Of a stretch of DNA of 64,000 nucleotides, positions 53,094-62,918 are shown piece by piece (within the stretch, counting starts at the first letter, position 1; each line of letters begins with the position of its first letter). This DNA comes from CATQHW01 sp965215345 (GTDB lineage Bacteria; Spirochaetota; Spirochaetia; SZUA-6; Bin103). Location: NCBI GenBank assembly GCA_965215345.1, contig CBDCDL010000001.1, positions 186,001 through 250,000 on the forward strand, in the 5' to 3' direction. The position numbers were made by a program, and so were the translations under genes. The notes beneath the pieces were generated by a model that worked only from the letters and a program-made list of their open reading frames with translations, ran no database searches and was not told the origin of the DNA.

Positions 53094-53945
53094 CTAACCG
53101 GCCGCGGCGGCCAGCGCGCGGCGCACGAATACCTTGGCCAAGTGGCGCCGGTAGTCCTCGTCCGCGAACATGTCGGAGAGCAGCTCGCGCCCGTCGGCCG
53201 CCTTCGCCGATGCGGCGTTGATGGCGGCGGCGTCGAGTGTCGCGCCTTGCAGGGCGGCCTCCACGCCGGCGTCCCGGAACGCGGCGGCGGCCACTCCGTT
53301 GAGCGCCACGCGCGCGCTGGTGCAGCGGCCGCCGTCGGTGGCGACCGCCACGGCCGCGCCGCACACGGCGAACCGCGAGGCGGGATGCGGGAACTTCCGG
53401 TAGCTGCTGCCGGCGCCGCCTTGGTCCGGCACCTCCACGGCGGTGACGATCTCGCCATCCTTTAGCGCGGTGGCGTACAGGTCGACGAAGAAGTCGCCGG
53501 CGGCGATCTGCCGGCCGCCGCCTGAGCCGCGCACGTGGATCACGGCGTCGGACGCGAGCAGGGCGGCCGGGTAGTCGGCCGCCGGGTCGGCATGCGCGAC
53601 GCTGCCGCCGATGGTGCCCTTGTTGCGCACCTGCACGTCGCCGATCACGGCTGCGGCCGCGGCCACCAGCGGCGCCCGTGCCCCGACCAGGTCGCAGGCG
53701 GCGATGCGCTCATGGGTGGCGGCCGCGCCGATGCACACGCCGCCGCCGCTTTCCTCGATGGCGGACAGCTCGTCGATGCGGCTGATGTCGATCAGGGTGC
53801 CCGGCCGGTCGAGCCGGAGCTTCATGGCGGGCAGCAGGCTGTGTCCGCCGGCCAGCAGCCGGGCGTCGCCGTCGGCTTCGCCCAGCATCCGCAGCGCTTC
53901 GTCGACCGATCCGGCGCGTCGATACGCGAATGTCGCGGGAATCAC
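53094..53945 (-). CDS. FAD-binding subunit, CO dehydrogenase/xanthine dehydrogenase family (CoxM type)
   Basis: The 283-residue subunit has the FAD motifs GGHSLLPAMKLRL (residues 34-46) and TIGGSVAHADPAADYP. It passes electrons from the iron-sulfur clusters to FAD in the three-subunit molybdenum hydroxylase. GTG start at 53945 with GGAGG upstream; it overlaps the large-subunit stop by four bases (GTGA). It is the last gene of a CoxS-CoxL-CoxM-like operon read on the minus strand. Confidence 0.92.
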   Translation of the reverse strand: MIPATFAYRRAGSVDEALRMLGEADGDARLLAGGHSLLPAMKLRLDRPGTLIDISRIDELSAIEESGGGVCIGAAATHERIAACDLVGARAPLVAAAAAVIGDVQVRNKGTIGGSVAHADPAADYPAALLASDAVIHVRGSGGGRQIAAGDFFVDLYATALKDGEIVTAVEVPDQGGAGSSYRKFPHPASRFAVCGAAVAVATDGGRCTSARVALNGVAAAAFRDAGVEAALQGATLDAAAINAASAKAADGRELLSDMFADEDYRRHLAKVFVRRALAAAAG

Positions 53946-56335
53946 GTGGTACCTCCGTTGGCGTGCCCTGATCCGGCATTGAGGGCTCGCCAGACCCGTT
54001 GCGGGGTGAGCGGCATCTGCAGGTCTCGCACGCCCAGATGCCAGAGCGCGTCGACGGCGGCGTTCACGACCGCCGGTGTGGAGCCGATCGTGCCGGTCTC
54101 GCCGGCGCCCTTGACGCCGAGCGGGTTGATCGGACATCGCGTCTCGGTGCGGTCCACCTCGTACGAGGGAACGTCGTCGGCTCGCGGCATCGCGTAGTCC
54201 ATGTAGGAGCCGGTCAGGAGCTGACCGGCGTCGTCGTAGGCGGCGCCTTCCAGCAGCGCCTGGCCGACGCCCTGGGTGATGCCGCCGTGCACCTGTCCGT
54301 CGACGATCAGCGGGTTGATCACCCGGCCGACGTCGTCGACCGCCACGAAGCGCTCGAGCTTCACCTGGCCGGTGTCGGCATCCACCTTGACCACGGCGAT
54401 GTGCGTCCCGAACGGGAAGGTGAAGTTCTCGGGGTCGAAGAACGACGTGAACTCCAGCCCCGGCTCCACACCGTCGGGATAGTCGTGGACGGTGTAGGCC
54501 TGCGCGGCCACCTCCTGGAAGCTCATGCCGCGGTCGGTGCCGCGCACCTTCCAGCCGCCGTCGGCGTACTCCAGGTCCTCGGGCGACGCCTCGATCAGGT
54601 GGGCGGCGATCTGCGCCCCCTTCTCCTTGATCTTGCCCAGGCTCACGGCGATGGCGCTGCCGCCCACGGCGATGCTGCGCGAGCCGGCGGTGCCGTTGCC
54701 CATCGGGATCATGTCGGTGTCGCCGTGCACGATGTCGACGTCCTCCATGGGAATGCCCAGTTCGTCGGCGACCACCTGCGCGAAGGTGGTGACGTGGCCC
54801 TGTCCGTGCGAGTGGGTGCCGGTGAACACCGTCACCTTGCCGGAAGGCTGCACGCGTACGGTGGAACTCTCGTAGAAGCCGCCGCGCGCGCCCAGCGCGC
54901 CCGCGACCTTGGACGGCGCCACTCCGCACGCCTCGATGTAGCTCGAGAAGCCGACGCCGATCAGCCGTCCGTCCATCCGCGCGGCCGCCTGCATGACCCT
55001 GAAGGCCCGCAGGTCGAACACCTCCAGCGCCCGATCCATGGCGCCGGCGTAGTTGCCGCTGTCGTAGACCATCGCGACCTGCGTCTGGTAGCCCTCCTGG
55101 GTAACCCCGTCGAACGGCGGGATGAAGTTCCTGCGCCGCAACTCGGCCGGATTGACGCCGGTCTCGTGCGCGGCCGTGTCGACCAGCCGCTCCAGCAGAT
55201 AGGTCGCCTCCGGACGGCCGGCGCCGCGGTAGGCGTCCACCGGGGTGGTGTTGGTGAAGGCCGCGGTGACCTCGACGTGGATGGCCGGGGTCGTGTACTG
55301 GCCCTGCAGCAGCGTTCCGTAGAGGTAGGTGGGGATCGCCGACGCCACCAGCGACAGGTAGGCGCCCATGTTTGCCTGCGTGCGCACCCGCAGCCCCATG
55401 AAGTTCCCGTCGGCATCGAGCGCCAGATCGGCCGTGGTGACGTGATCGCGGCCGTGGGCGTCGGTCATGAAGCTCTCGGTGCGGGAGGCCGTCCACTTCA
55501 CCGGCCGGCCGATCCTGCGGGCGGCCCAGGTGACGGCCGCCTCTTCCGGATAGTGGAAGATCTTGCTGCCGAAGCCGCCGCCGACGTCCGGGCCCACCAC
55601 CCGCAGCTTGTGCTCGGGAAGCCCCAGCACGCCGCCCATGACCGCGCGGATGGTGTGCGGGTTCTGGGTCGAGGTGTACAGCGTGGAGCGGCCCGACGCC
55701 GCGTCGAAGTCCGCCACCGTCGCCCGCGGCTCGATGGCGTTGGGAATGAGCCGCTGGTTGATGAACTCCAGGGTGGTGACATGGGCCGCGTTCGCACACG
55801 CCGCGTCGGTGGCCTCGCGGTCTCCCAGGTCCCAGATGAAGGCGAGGTTGCCCTTCGCTTCCGCGTGGATCTGCGGCGCGCCGTCGGCGACCGCCGCCGG
55901 AACCGACGCCACGACCGGCAGCTCGCGGTAGCTCACCTCGACCAGCTCGGCGGCGTCCTGCGCCTGCTCCAGGGTCTCGGCGATCACGCAGGCGACCCCG
56001 TCGCCGACGTAGCGCACCGTATCGGACGCCAGCACCGGGTGCGGCGGCTCGTTCATGGGCTCGCCGGTGTTGAAGTCGACCTGCCACGCGCAGGGCAGGC
56101 CGCCGAGGCCGTCGGCCTCCACGTCCGCGCCGGTGAGCACCGCGACCACGCCGGGGGCCGCGGCGGCCGCCGCTGTGTCGACGCCTTCGATCGCGGCATG
56201 CGCGTGCGGGCTGCGCACGAACGCGCACCACGTCATGCCGGGAAGCTGGATGTCGTCCGTGTAACGCCCGGCGCCGGTGATGAACTTCTGGTCCTCGACG
56301 CGTCGGACCGGTTTGCCGATCTGTGCCTCAGCCAT
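53942..56335 (-). CDS. molybdopterin-binding subunit, xanthine dehydrogenase family (CoxL type)
   Basis: The 797-residue catalytic subunit has GKPVRRVEDQKFITGAGRYT, the cofactor loop VGGGFGSKIFHYPEE, the AYRGAGRPEATY segment and the catalytic Glu in GVKGAGETGTIG. The active-site segment differs from the VAYRCSFR motif of true CO dehydrogenases, so an aldehyde, purine or heterocycle is the more likely substrate. It is the middle gene of the three-gene molybdenum-hydroxylase operon. Confidence 0.93.
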   Translation of the reverse strand: MAEAQIGKPVRRVEDQKFITGAGRYTDDIQLPGMTWCAFVRSPHAHAAIEGVDTAAAAAAPGVVAVLTGADVEADGLGGLPCAWQVDFNTGEPMNEPPHPVLASDTVRYVGDGVACVIAETLEQAQDAAELVEVSYRELPVVASVPAAVADGAPQIHAEAKGNLAFIWDLGDREATDAACANAAHVTTLEFINQRLIPNAIEPRATVADFDAASGRSTLYTSTQNPHTIRAVMGGVLGLPEHKLRVVGPDVGGGFGSKIFHYPEEAAVTWAARRIGRPVKWTASRTESFMTDAHGRDHVTTADLALDADGNFMGLRVRTQANMGAYLSLVASAIPTYLYGTLLQGQYTTPAIHVEVTAAFTNTTPVDAYRGAGRPEATYLLERLVDTAAHETGVNPAELRRRNFIPPFDGVTQEGYQTQVAMVYDSGNYAGAMDRALEVFDLRAFRVMQAAARMDGRLIGVGFSSYIEACGVAPSKVAGALGARGGFYESSTVRVQPSGKVTVFTGTHSHGQGHVTTFAQVVADELGIPMEDVDIVHGDTDMIPMGNGTAGSRSIAVGGSAIAVSLGKIKEKGAQIAAHLIEASPEDLEYADGGWKVRGTDRGMSFQEVAAQAYTVHDYPDGVEPGLEFTSFFDPENFTFPFGTHIAVVKVDADTGQVKLERFVAVDDVGRVINPLIVDGQVHGGITQGVGQALLEGAAYDDAGQLLTGSYMDYAMPRADDVPSYEVDRTETRCPINPLGVKGAGETGTIGSTPAVVNAAVDALWHLGVRDLQMPLTPQRVWRALNAGSGHANGGTT

Positions 56336-56344
56336 GGCCGCCTC

Positions 56345-56812
56345 CTACGTCAGGGTGCCGGCAGCGCGCTGCACGGCACGGACGATGTTGTGATAGCCGG
56401 TACACCGGCAGTAGTTGCCTTCCAGCGCGTGGCGGATCTCCGCCTCGCTCGGCTTGCCGTTGCGCTCCAGCAGGTCGACCGCCGTCATGATCATGCCGGG
56501 GGTGCAGAACCCGCACTGCAGGCCGTGCTCCTCCCGGAACGCCTCCTGCAGCGGGTGCAGCGTTCCGTTGTCGGCCAGCCCCTCGATCGTGGTGATGTCG
56601 GCGCCGTCGGCCTGCACGGCAAGCATGGTGCAGGTCTTGACCGCCTTGCCGTCCACGATCGCCGTGCACGCCCCGCAGCTCGACGTGTCGCAGCCGACGT
56701 GGGTGCCGGTCAGGCGCAACTCGTCGCGCAGGTGGTGCACGAGCAATCGTCGCGCTTCCACCTGATGTTCTGATGTACGGCCGTTGACCGTCATGGTGAC
56801 CGATTCAGCCAT
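56345..56812 (-). CDS. 2Fe-2S subunit, xanthine dehydrogenase family (CoxS type)
   Basis: The 155-residue subunit has both clusters: plant-type GCDTSSCGACTAIVDGKAVK with the fourth Cys nearby, and the C-terminal CGFCTPGM...CRCTGYHNI. It relays electrons between the molybdenum site and FAD. The start at 56812 has a GGGAGG site upstream; the longer frame to 57028 is unrelated. It is first in the operon. Confidence 0.92.
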   Translation of the reverse strand: MAESVTMTVNGRTSEHQVEARRLLVHHLRDELRLTGTHVGCDTSSCGACTAIVDGKAVKTCTMLAVQADGADITTIEGLADNGTLHPLQEAFREEHGLQCGFCTPGMIMTAVDLLERNGKPSEAEIRHALEGNYCRCTGYHNIVRAVQRAAGTLT

Positions 56813-57201
56813 CGCGTTTCCTCCCTCGCTCCGGTGGCCCGCCGGACACGGAGCCGGGTGCGGGCCGGTGACGCCCATGATCCCCCCGGGTCCGCTGAGC
56901 GTCAAGTATCCGAGGATAGTCCCCATCCCCCCGGTGGCGTGCAGATGGCGCCGGCGTCCGACCGGGACACCGGCTGCTGCTGGAGGCCACGGGCGCCATG
57001 CGTCTTTCGATTTCCAAGCATATGACATCGAACTGTCGCCGACGGCGATGACTGCCGTAACTATAGCAGGGCAGGGTCCTGTTTTCCCGATGGCCTATGC
57101 GGGTATTGGACGGATGAAGAAATTGAGAGTTCCAACAGAGCAGGTGCCGCTATTTTGCCAATATACTGATCGTAGGGTGCCGAATGCCGTCGTCCCGGTC
57201 A
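56813..57201. other. intergenic region before the molybdenum hydroxylase operon
   Basis: The region carries no supported gene. The part at 57041-57180 is less GC-rich and probably contains the promoter for the minus-strand operon, but I see no clear -35/-10 pair on the minus strand. Confidence 0.3.
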
Positions 57202-57501
57202 TCATTCGGCTGCGGGGCTCGCGGCCGCCGCTGGAGGCGCATCCGGGCGAGATCCGCCGTTCATTGGCGGGCGCCAGGGCCCGGTCAACGCTCCCTCGAT
57301 GCGGGCCACTCGGTCGCTCAAGGCATGCAGGTCGCGTCGTACTTCAACGACGTCGGTGCGCACGTGGTCGAGCTCACGCCGGATGCCGGCGGCAAGAGCC
57401 AGCAGCAACGGTACGAGCACGGCCAGCAACGCAACGCCAACGCCAACCACCGCCACGATCACGGAGCCGTCGGTCACGCCGACTGACGCTACCACGGTCA
57501 T
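57202..57501 (-). CDS. small membrane protein with coiled coil
   Basis: The 99-residue protein has one transmembrane helix (VIVAVVGVGVALLAVLVPLL, residues 14-33), then a helix IRRELDHVRTDVVEVRRDLH with heptad-like spacing and a Pro/Ala-rich tail. The phrase RVARIEGALTGPW recurs in many small proteins of similar design. No function known. It stands alone between the proS gene and the molybdenum hydroxylase operon. Confidence 0.55.
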   Translation of the reverse strand: MTVVASVGVTDGSVIVAVVGVGVALLAVLVPLLLALAAGIRRELDHVRTDVVEVRRDLHALSDRVARIEGALTGPWRPPMNGGSRPDAPPAAAASPAAE

Positions 57502-57584
57502 GGCGCACGCGCAATTCTCACCTGATCACCTGAGCGTGTCGTCGTTACCGGCCGAGCCGCGACCAGCCGGCGCAGCAACGGAGT

Positions 57585-59120
57585 TCAGTAGGCGCGGGCG
57601 AATACCGTGTCGGAGGCGCCACGCGCGCCGGTGAAGGCACACGACTTCGCCGGCTGCGCGGCTCCGTCGCCGCCGGTCGTGCCCAGGATGCAGCGTGGGC
57701 TGACCTTCAGCGGCTTCAGCAGTTCCTGGAACGCAGGATCCTGCTCGGCTCCGGCCGCCATGGGGGCGATGGCGAAGCCGGAGCGCGTCTCGTCGCGGAA
57801 GTACTCCTCGAATGCTCCGAGGTCCTCGACCCGCTCGGTGTGGGCGTCGCGGAACGCGCGCGCCCGGTCGAGCAGCCCGTCCTGGATCCTGCCGAGCAGC
57901 GCGGGCGCCTCCGCGGCGAAGCGCTCCCGCGGCAGCGACTGCCGCTCGCGCGGCGGCTGGTCGCGGCGCGCCACCGACACGGCGCCGGCATCCAGGTCGC
58001 GAGGTCCGATCTCGACCCGGATCGGCACGCCGCGCTTGACGTGGTGCCAGTTCTTCTCGCCGCCGCGCAGGTCGCGGTCGTCGATCTCCACGCGCATCGG
58101 TTCATCGGCATAGCGCGCATCCGTCAGCTCGCGCTTCAACGCGTCGCAGGCGCCGAGCACCGCGCTGCGCTGCTCGGAGTCCTTGTAGATCGGCAGGATC
58201 ACCACCTGCTGCGGCGCCAGGCGCGGCGGCAGCACCACGCCGTCGTCGTCGCCGTGCGTCATGATCAGGCCGCCGACCAGCCGGGTGGATACCCCCCACG
58301 AGGTGGTCCAGGCGTGCGCCAGCGCGCCGTCGCGGTCGCTGAAGCTGATGCCGCACGCCTGGGCGAAGTTCTGCCCCAGGAAGTGCGAGGTGCCGGCCTG
58401 CAGCGCCTTGCGGTCCTGCATCATCGCCTCGATCGCGTACGTGTTGACCGCCCCGGGGAAGCGCTCGCCCGCGGTCTTCTCGCCGCGCAGCACCGGCATC
58501 GCCATGTACTGCTCGGCGAAGTCCGCGTACACGCCGAGCATGCGCAGGGTCTCCTCGACCGCCTCCTCGGCGGTGGCGTGTACGGTGTGGCCTTCCTGCC
58601 ACAGGAACTCCGCGGTGCGCAGGAACAGGCGAGGGCGCAGCTCCCAGCGCACGACGTTCGCCCACTGGTTGATCAGGATCGGCAGGTCCCGGTAGGACTG
58701 CACCCACTTGGCGTACATCTCGCCGATGATGGTCTCGCTGGTGGGCCGCACCACGTACGGCTCGTCCAACTCGCCCGCCGGCACCAGCCCGCCCTCGGGC
58801 CCCGGCTCCAGCCGGTGATGGGTCACCACCGCGCACTCCTTGGCGAAGCCCTCGATGTGCTCGGCCTCGCGCTCCAGGTAGCGCAGCGGGATGAACAGCG
58901 GGAAATAGGCGTTGGTGTGGCCGGTATCCTTGAACATGCCGTCGAGCACGCGCTGCATGTTCTCCCACAGCGCGTAGCCCCACGGCTTGATCACCATGCA
59001 GCCGCGCACCGGCGACAGCTCCGCCAGGTCGGCGGCGCGCACCACCTGCTGATACCACTCCGCGTAGTTCTCGGTGCGAGTCGGGCTGATCGCCGTCCGG
59101 GTTGATTGTCTCTTTGCCAT
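57585..59120 (-). CDS. proS: proline--tRNA ligase, archaeal/eukaryal type
   Basis: The 511-residue class II synthetase has the motif 2 region VRPTSETIIGEMYAKW, the motif 3 region TSWGVSTRLVGGLIMTHGDD, and an anticodon-binding domain. It lacks the large insertion of bacterial-type ProRS and ends in Tyr (FARAY), as in the short archaeal/eukaryal type. Charges tRNA-Pro. The start at 59120 begins MAKRQSTRTAISPTRTENYA; the longer frame to 59528 is not coding. Monocistronic by position. Confidence 0.95.
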   Translation of the reverse strand: MAKRQSTRTAISPTRTENYAEWYQQVVRAADLAELSPVRGCMVIKPWGYALWENMQRVLDGMFKDTGHTNAYFPLFIPLRYLEREAEHIEGFAKECAVVTHHRLEPGPEGGLVPAGELDEPYVVRPTSETIIGEMYAKWVQSYRDLPILINQWANVVRWELRPRLFLRTAEFLWQEGHTVHATAEEAVEETLRMLGVYADFAEQYMAMPVLRGEKTAGERFPGAVNTYAIEAMMQDRKALQAGTSHFLGQNFAQACGISFSDRDGALAHAWTTSWGVSTRLVGGLIMTHGDDDGVVLPPRLAPQQVVILPIYKDSEQRSAVLGACDALKRELTDARYADEPMRVEIDDRDLRGGEKNWHHVKRGVPIRVEIGPRDLDAGAVSVARRDQPPRERQSLPRERFAAEAPALLGRIQDGLLDRARAFRDAHTERVEDLGAFEEYFRDETRSGFAIAPMAAGAEQDPAFQELLKPLKVSPRCILGTTGGDGAAQPAKSCAFTGARGASDTVFARAY

Positions 59121-59344
59121 GATTCGTGTGGCTCGGAGTCTGGCGAACTTGCCGCGTGAGCGGCAAGGACCGACGGCCTCCGAGCCGAAAGGCGGGGAGG
59201 GGCCAATACGCGGAGCCGAAGGCGACGGGTATCGGGTGGAAGAAAACGGCTGGACCGGCGATGCTGTCGCCGATGACCACCAGAGGCGCAGCCCGCCGGC
59301 CCGAACGTGAACGAATCGACACGTAACCGAGGAGGAAGTGAGCC

Positions 59345-60601
59345 ATGGCTTCAGAAGACGGCACGCCGGGCGACGGTCTCGCCGCGGACATCGATCGTGC
59401 CCGGTTCCTCCGCGAGGGATACCTGATCGTTCCGGAGGTGATCGAGCCGGCGCGGCTTCCTGAAGTGCGCCGCGCCTACGAGATCCTGGTCGAGCGCCAG
59501 CGGGCGGTGTGGGCCGCCGAGCGCGCACCCGACGACCCGCCCGGCGGCATGTGGGAGACCGCGCGGCAACCGCGTCTGCACCTGTCGCGCGAGCTCGGCG
59601 CGCAGGTGGACGGGAGCTGCGCGGCGGCGGTCGAGATCTGGACCCGCGACCGGCTGCGCGCGGTGGCCGACCGGTTGCTGGGCGTCGAGGATGCGGGCGC
59701 CACCGAGCTGATGATGATGTGCAGCCCGGTCCGCGACCACGGCCCGGCCAACTGGCACCGCGACATCCATCCGATCGACACGGCGCCCCTGCGCGGCTAC
59801 ATCGACGACATACTCGAGAACGGGCCGGCCTACATCCAGTGGAACATCCCCCTCTACGACGACGACGTGCTGTGGGTCATGCCGGGCACGCACGTGCGCG
59901 TGAACACCGACCGGGAGAACCGGCTGTTGCTGGAGAACGACCGCCGCCCGCTGCCGGGCGCCGTACAGACCCGTCTGCGCGCCGGTGACGGCGTGGTCTA
60001 CATCACGCCGATCCTACACTGGGGCAGCAACTACAGCGCCAGGCTGCGCCGCACCGTGCACGGCGGCTTCTCGCCGTTCGCGTTGCGGGAGGACGATCCG
60101 TTCGTCGGACACCTGCAGCCGCCGGCGCAGGACATCTTCCGGCGCTGGCGGCGCGCGTGCGATGGCAAGAAAGATCACACCGAGGCGGCGCTGCGCGCGG
60201 CTCTGGCCGGCGACGCCGACGCTTACGACCGGGCGCTGGCGGAGTTGCGGCCCGGCGTGGTGGAACAGGGCAAGCTGCTGCAGACGGTGTTCCTCACCAA
60301 GGCGGCGCTGTTCATCCGCCTCTGCAGGCGGCCGGAGTTGCGCTCCACCGTCCCCGAGCGGGTGGCGGCCGCAAGCGCCAGCCGGCACCCGATCACGCTG
60401 AACTGGGGTCCGCGGTTCGCCGAGCGGTTCACCGCGGAGGAGGCGGATCTCCTGTGGCAGCGCTTCGCGCCCATGGAAGCGCGGCTGAACCACGAAGAGG
60501 AAGGCTTCATGCCCGGCTTCCAGGCCGAGCGCATGCGCCACGCGTTCGTGGACATGCCGGCCGGCTTCGGCGTCGCCGAGCTCACCGCCACCTGGTCGTG
60601 A
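59345..60601 (+). CDS. phytanoyl-CoA dioxygenase (PhyH)-like Fe(II)/2-oxoglutarate oxygenase
   Basis: The 418-residue protein has the iron-binding triad pattern: ANWHRDIHPID (H and D) and the distal His in YSARLRRTVHGGF with the following Arg/Ser-type cosubstrate site. N-terminal REGYLIVPEVIEPARL is typical of the PhyH family. Substrate unknown. AGGAGG at 59330 precedes the ATG. It is convergent with the ABC transporter genes (8-base gap). Confidence 0.82.
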   Translation: MASEDGTPGDGLAADIDRARFLREGYLIVPEVIEPARLPEVRRAYEILVERQRAVWAAERAPDDPPGGMWETARQPRLHLSRELGAQVDGSCAAAVEIWTRDRLRAVADRLLGVEDAGATELMMMCSPVRDHGPANWHRDIHPIDTAPLRGYIDDILENGPAYIQWNIPLYDDDVLWVMPGTHVRVNTDRENRLLLENDRRPLPGAVQTRLRAGDGVVYITPILHWGSNYSARLRRTVHGGFSPFALREDDPFVGHLQPPAQDIFRRWRRACDGKKDHTEAALRAALAGDADAYDRALAELRPGVVEQGKLLQTVFLTKAALFIRLCRRPELRSTVPERVAAASASRHPITLNWGPRFAERFTAEEADLLWQRFAPMEARLNHEEEGFMPGFQAERMRHAFVDMPAGFGVAELTATWS

Positions 60602-60608
60602 CGAGGAG

Positions 60609-61871
60609 TCAGTCGCTCGGCGCGGTCTCCGGCTCGCAGTCGCCGGCGAGGGCGGACAGCGTCCGCCGGCGGGTCAGTTCTCCCCGGAGGCGGCGTTCGT
60701 CGTCCAGCACCGGGATCGGCAGCCGGCTGTCGGCCATGACCCCCAGGAGCTCGTCCAGGGACTGGCCGCCGTGGGCCGTCGGAGCGTTGTCGCGCAGGAT
60801 CTTCCTGAGATCGGAGTCTCCACGCTTGACGGCATCCGGCAGGTCGTCGACCTCGACATGGCCGCGATAACGGCTTGCTCCCTCGGTCACGAACACGACG
60901 CTCCGGCCGTTGCCGCTCGTCTCGGCGCGCGCCTGGTCGGGCGAGGTGTTCACGTCCATCGGAGTGACCTGCTCCATCGTCGCCCAGGCGGTCAGGACGC
61001 GGGCGCGGTTGACGTCGCGCACGAACTCCTGGACGTAGGCGTCCGCCGGATTGGTGATGATGTCGATGGGCGCGCCGAGCTGCACGACCTTGCCGTCCTT
61101 GAGGATGGCGATGTGGTCGCCGAGCCGCAACGCCTCGTCCAGATCGTGGGTGATGAACACGATCGTCTTGCGCAGGTCGCGTTGCAGGCGGATCAACTCG
61201 TCCTGCATGTCACGCCGGATCAACGGATCCAGCGCGCTGAACGGCTCGTCCATCAACAGGATCTCCGGGTCGGTGCAGAGCGCTCGCGCCAGACCGACCC
61301 GCTGCTGCATGCCGCCCGAGAGTTGGTGCGGCCGCATGCGCTCGTAGCCCTGCAGCCCGACGACGTCGATCCACCGGGCGGCGTGTTCCAGCCGTTCCTC
61401 CTTCGGCACGCCCCGGACCCTCAAGCCGTACGCGACGTTCTGGACCACATTGCGGTGCGGGAGCAGTCCGAAGCTCTGGAACACCATGCTCATCCTGGTG
61501 CGCCTCAGCTCCGTGATCTCGCCGGCGTCCATGTCCATGACGTTGGCGCCGTCGATCAGCACCTGACCCGCGGTCGGATCGATCAGCCGGTTCACGCAGC
61601 GCACGAACGTCGATTTGCCACTGCCGGACAGCCCCATCACGACGGAGGTCTCCGCTCCCTTGATGCGCAGGTTCACGTCGTCCAGCCCGACCGTGTGGCC
61701 GGTTCGATCCAGGATCTCTTCCTTGCTCACACCCGCCGCGACCTGCGCCATCACTTCCTGCGGACGTTGGCCGAAGATCTTGTACAGGTGGCGTACTTCG
61801 ATGTCGCTCGGGTCGGCGATACGGTTCTTCGAGCCGGCGTCCCTGTCAGGGAACACTGCCGTGTTCTCCAT
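60609..61871 (-). CDS. proV: quaternary-ammonium/proline ABC transporter ATP-binding protein with CBS domains
   Basis: The 420-residue ATPase has Walker A LSGSGKSTF, the signature LSGGMQQRV, and Walker B ILLMDEPFSALDP with the ITHDLDEALRLG H-loop. The N-terminal YKIFG..P segment and the C-terminal CBS pair (about residues 290-405) are the ProV/OpuAA arrangement that senses ionic strength. It is translated after the permease with an overlap of one base (TAATG). Substrate is presumably glycine betaine, choline or proline betaine. Confidence 0.9.
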   Translation of the reverse strand: MENTAVFPDRDAGSKNRIADPSDIEVRHLYKIFGQRPQEVMAQVAAGVSKEEILDRTGHTVGLDDVNLRIKGAETSVVMGLSGSGKSTFVRCVNRLIDPTAGQVLIDGANVMDMDAGEITELRRTRMSMVFQSFGLLPHRNVVQNVAYGLRVRGVPKEERLEHAARWIDVVGLQGYERMRPHQLSGGMQQRVGLARALCTDPEILLMDEPFSALDPLIRRDMQDELIRLQRDLRKTIVFITHDLDEALRLGDHIAILKDGKVVQLGAPIDIITNPADAYVQEFVRDVNRARVLTAWATMEQVTPMDVNTSPDQARAETSGNGRSVVFVTEGASRYRGHVEVDDLPDAVKRGDSDLRKILRDNAPTAHGGQSLDELLGVMADSRLPIPVLDDERRLRGELTRRRTLSALAGDCEPETAPSD

Positions 61872-62806
61872 TACAGCCGAGGTCTCGAGGTCCGCGTCGG
61901 GTCCAGGCGAGCGCCGTAGGCCGCCGTCACGCGATCCAGGATTACAGCCAGGGCCAGGACGGCGAGCCCCGACTCCAGCCCAAGCCCGACGTCGCCGTTG
62001 TTGACCCCGCGCAGCACGTTGGCCCCCAGGCCGCGGGCGCCGATCATGGAGGCCATCACGGCCATCGCCAGCGCCATCATGATCGACTGATTGACGCCGG
62101 TCATGATGGTCGGCATCGCCAGCGGCATGCGCACGCCCCACAGGATCTGGCGTCGGGTCGCCCCGAATGCGTCCGCCGCCTCGATGGTGGACCGGTCCAC
62201 CAGCCGGATCCCCAGGTTGGTGAGCCGCACCATCGGCGGCACGGCGTACACGCAGATGGCGAAGATCGCCGAAACGTTGCCCAGCCCCAGAAAGAACACG
62301 ACCGGAATCAGGTAGACGAACGGCGGCAGGGTCTGCATCGCGTCCAGGATCGGGCTGATGACCGCACGCACCCACCGGTTGGTGGCCATGAGTATGCCGA
62401 CCAGGAGGCCGGTCACCACCGTGATCGACGTGGCGACAAGCATCAGGGACAGCGTCCGCATGGTGTCGTCCCAGAGGTCCATCATCCCGATGACGACGAG
62501 GGAGGCAATCAGCCCGAGGGTCATGAGCCCATGTCGCGACGCGTGCCAGGAAACCAAGCCGATCGCCGCGACGATCAGCCACCACGGCACCCAGAGCAGG
62601 GACAGCTCGACATGCCTGAGCACCAGCAGCAACCGGTCACTGAGGCTATCGACGACGGTGCCGAACTCGCGCAGCAGAAATCTCAGCGCGTCGTTGGTCC
62701 ACTCGCGGAGCGGGATCTGGCACCCTTCGGGAAAGGTCCTGAGAATGCCGGCGAGGCTGCCGGCGCACTCTCGAACCCAAGTCCCCAAGCCAGCGCTGAC
62801 GGTCAT
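61871..62806 (-). CDS. proW: quaternary-ammonium/proline ABC transporter permease
   Basis: The 311-residue protein has several transmembrane helices and the EAA-like loop EAADAFGATRRQILWGVRMP, plus the ProW signature MQTLPPFVYLIPVVFFLGLG. It imports glycine betaine-type solutes with the ProV-like ATPase. The first 60 residues are more variable. One-base overlap with the ATPase gene. Confidence 0.92.
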   Translation of the reverse strand: MTVSAGLGTWVRECAGSLAGILRTFPEGCQIPLREWTNDALRFLLREFGTVVDSLSDRLLLVLRHVELSLLWVPWWLIVAAIGLVSWHASRHGLMTLGLIASLVVIGMMDLWDDTMRTLSLMLVATSITVVTGLLVGILMATNRWVRAVISPILDAMQTLPPFVYLIPVVFFLGLGNVSAIFAICVYAVPPMVRLTNLGIRLVDRSTIEAADAFGATRRQILWGVRMPLAMPTIMTGVNQSIMMALAMAVMASMIGARGLGANVLRGVNNGDVGLGLESGLAVLALAVILDRVTAAYGARLDPTRTSRPRL

Positions 62807-62918
62807 GCGTATCCGGCTGCCGCGTCAGTCGTCAGAACGCTCGAACAGGGACCGGCGCCACCGGAAGCGCCCCGTTCCGGGTCGCAAGAGTGTCAGCCGA
62901 CAGGCCCCGTCGGTCTCC

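Noticed and set aside
53999..56773. A 924-codon plus-strand frame opposite the molybdenum hydroxylase genes
   Set aside because: Shadow of CoxL/CoxS-type genes, which show full catalytic motifs on the minus strand.
62897..62913. Hairpin CCGAC-N7-GTCGG between the permease and binding-protein genes
   Set aside because: Five-base stem with no T-run; too weak to call a terminator or attenuator.
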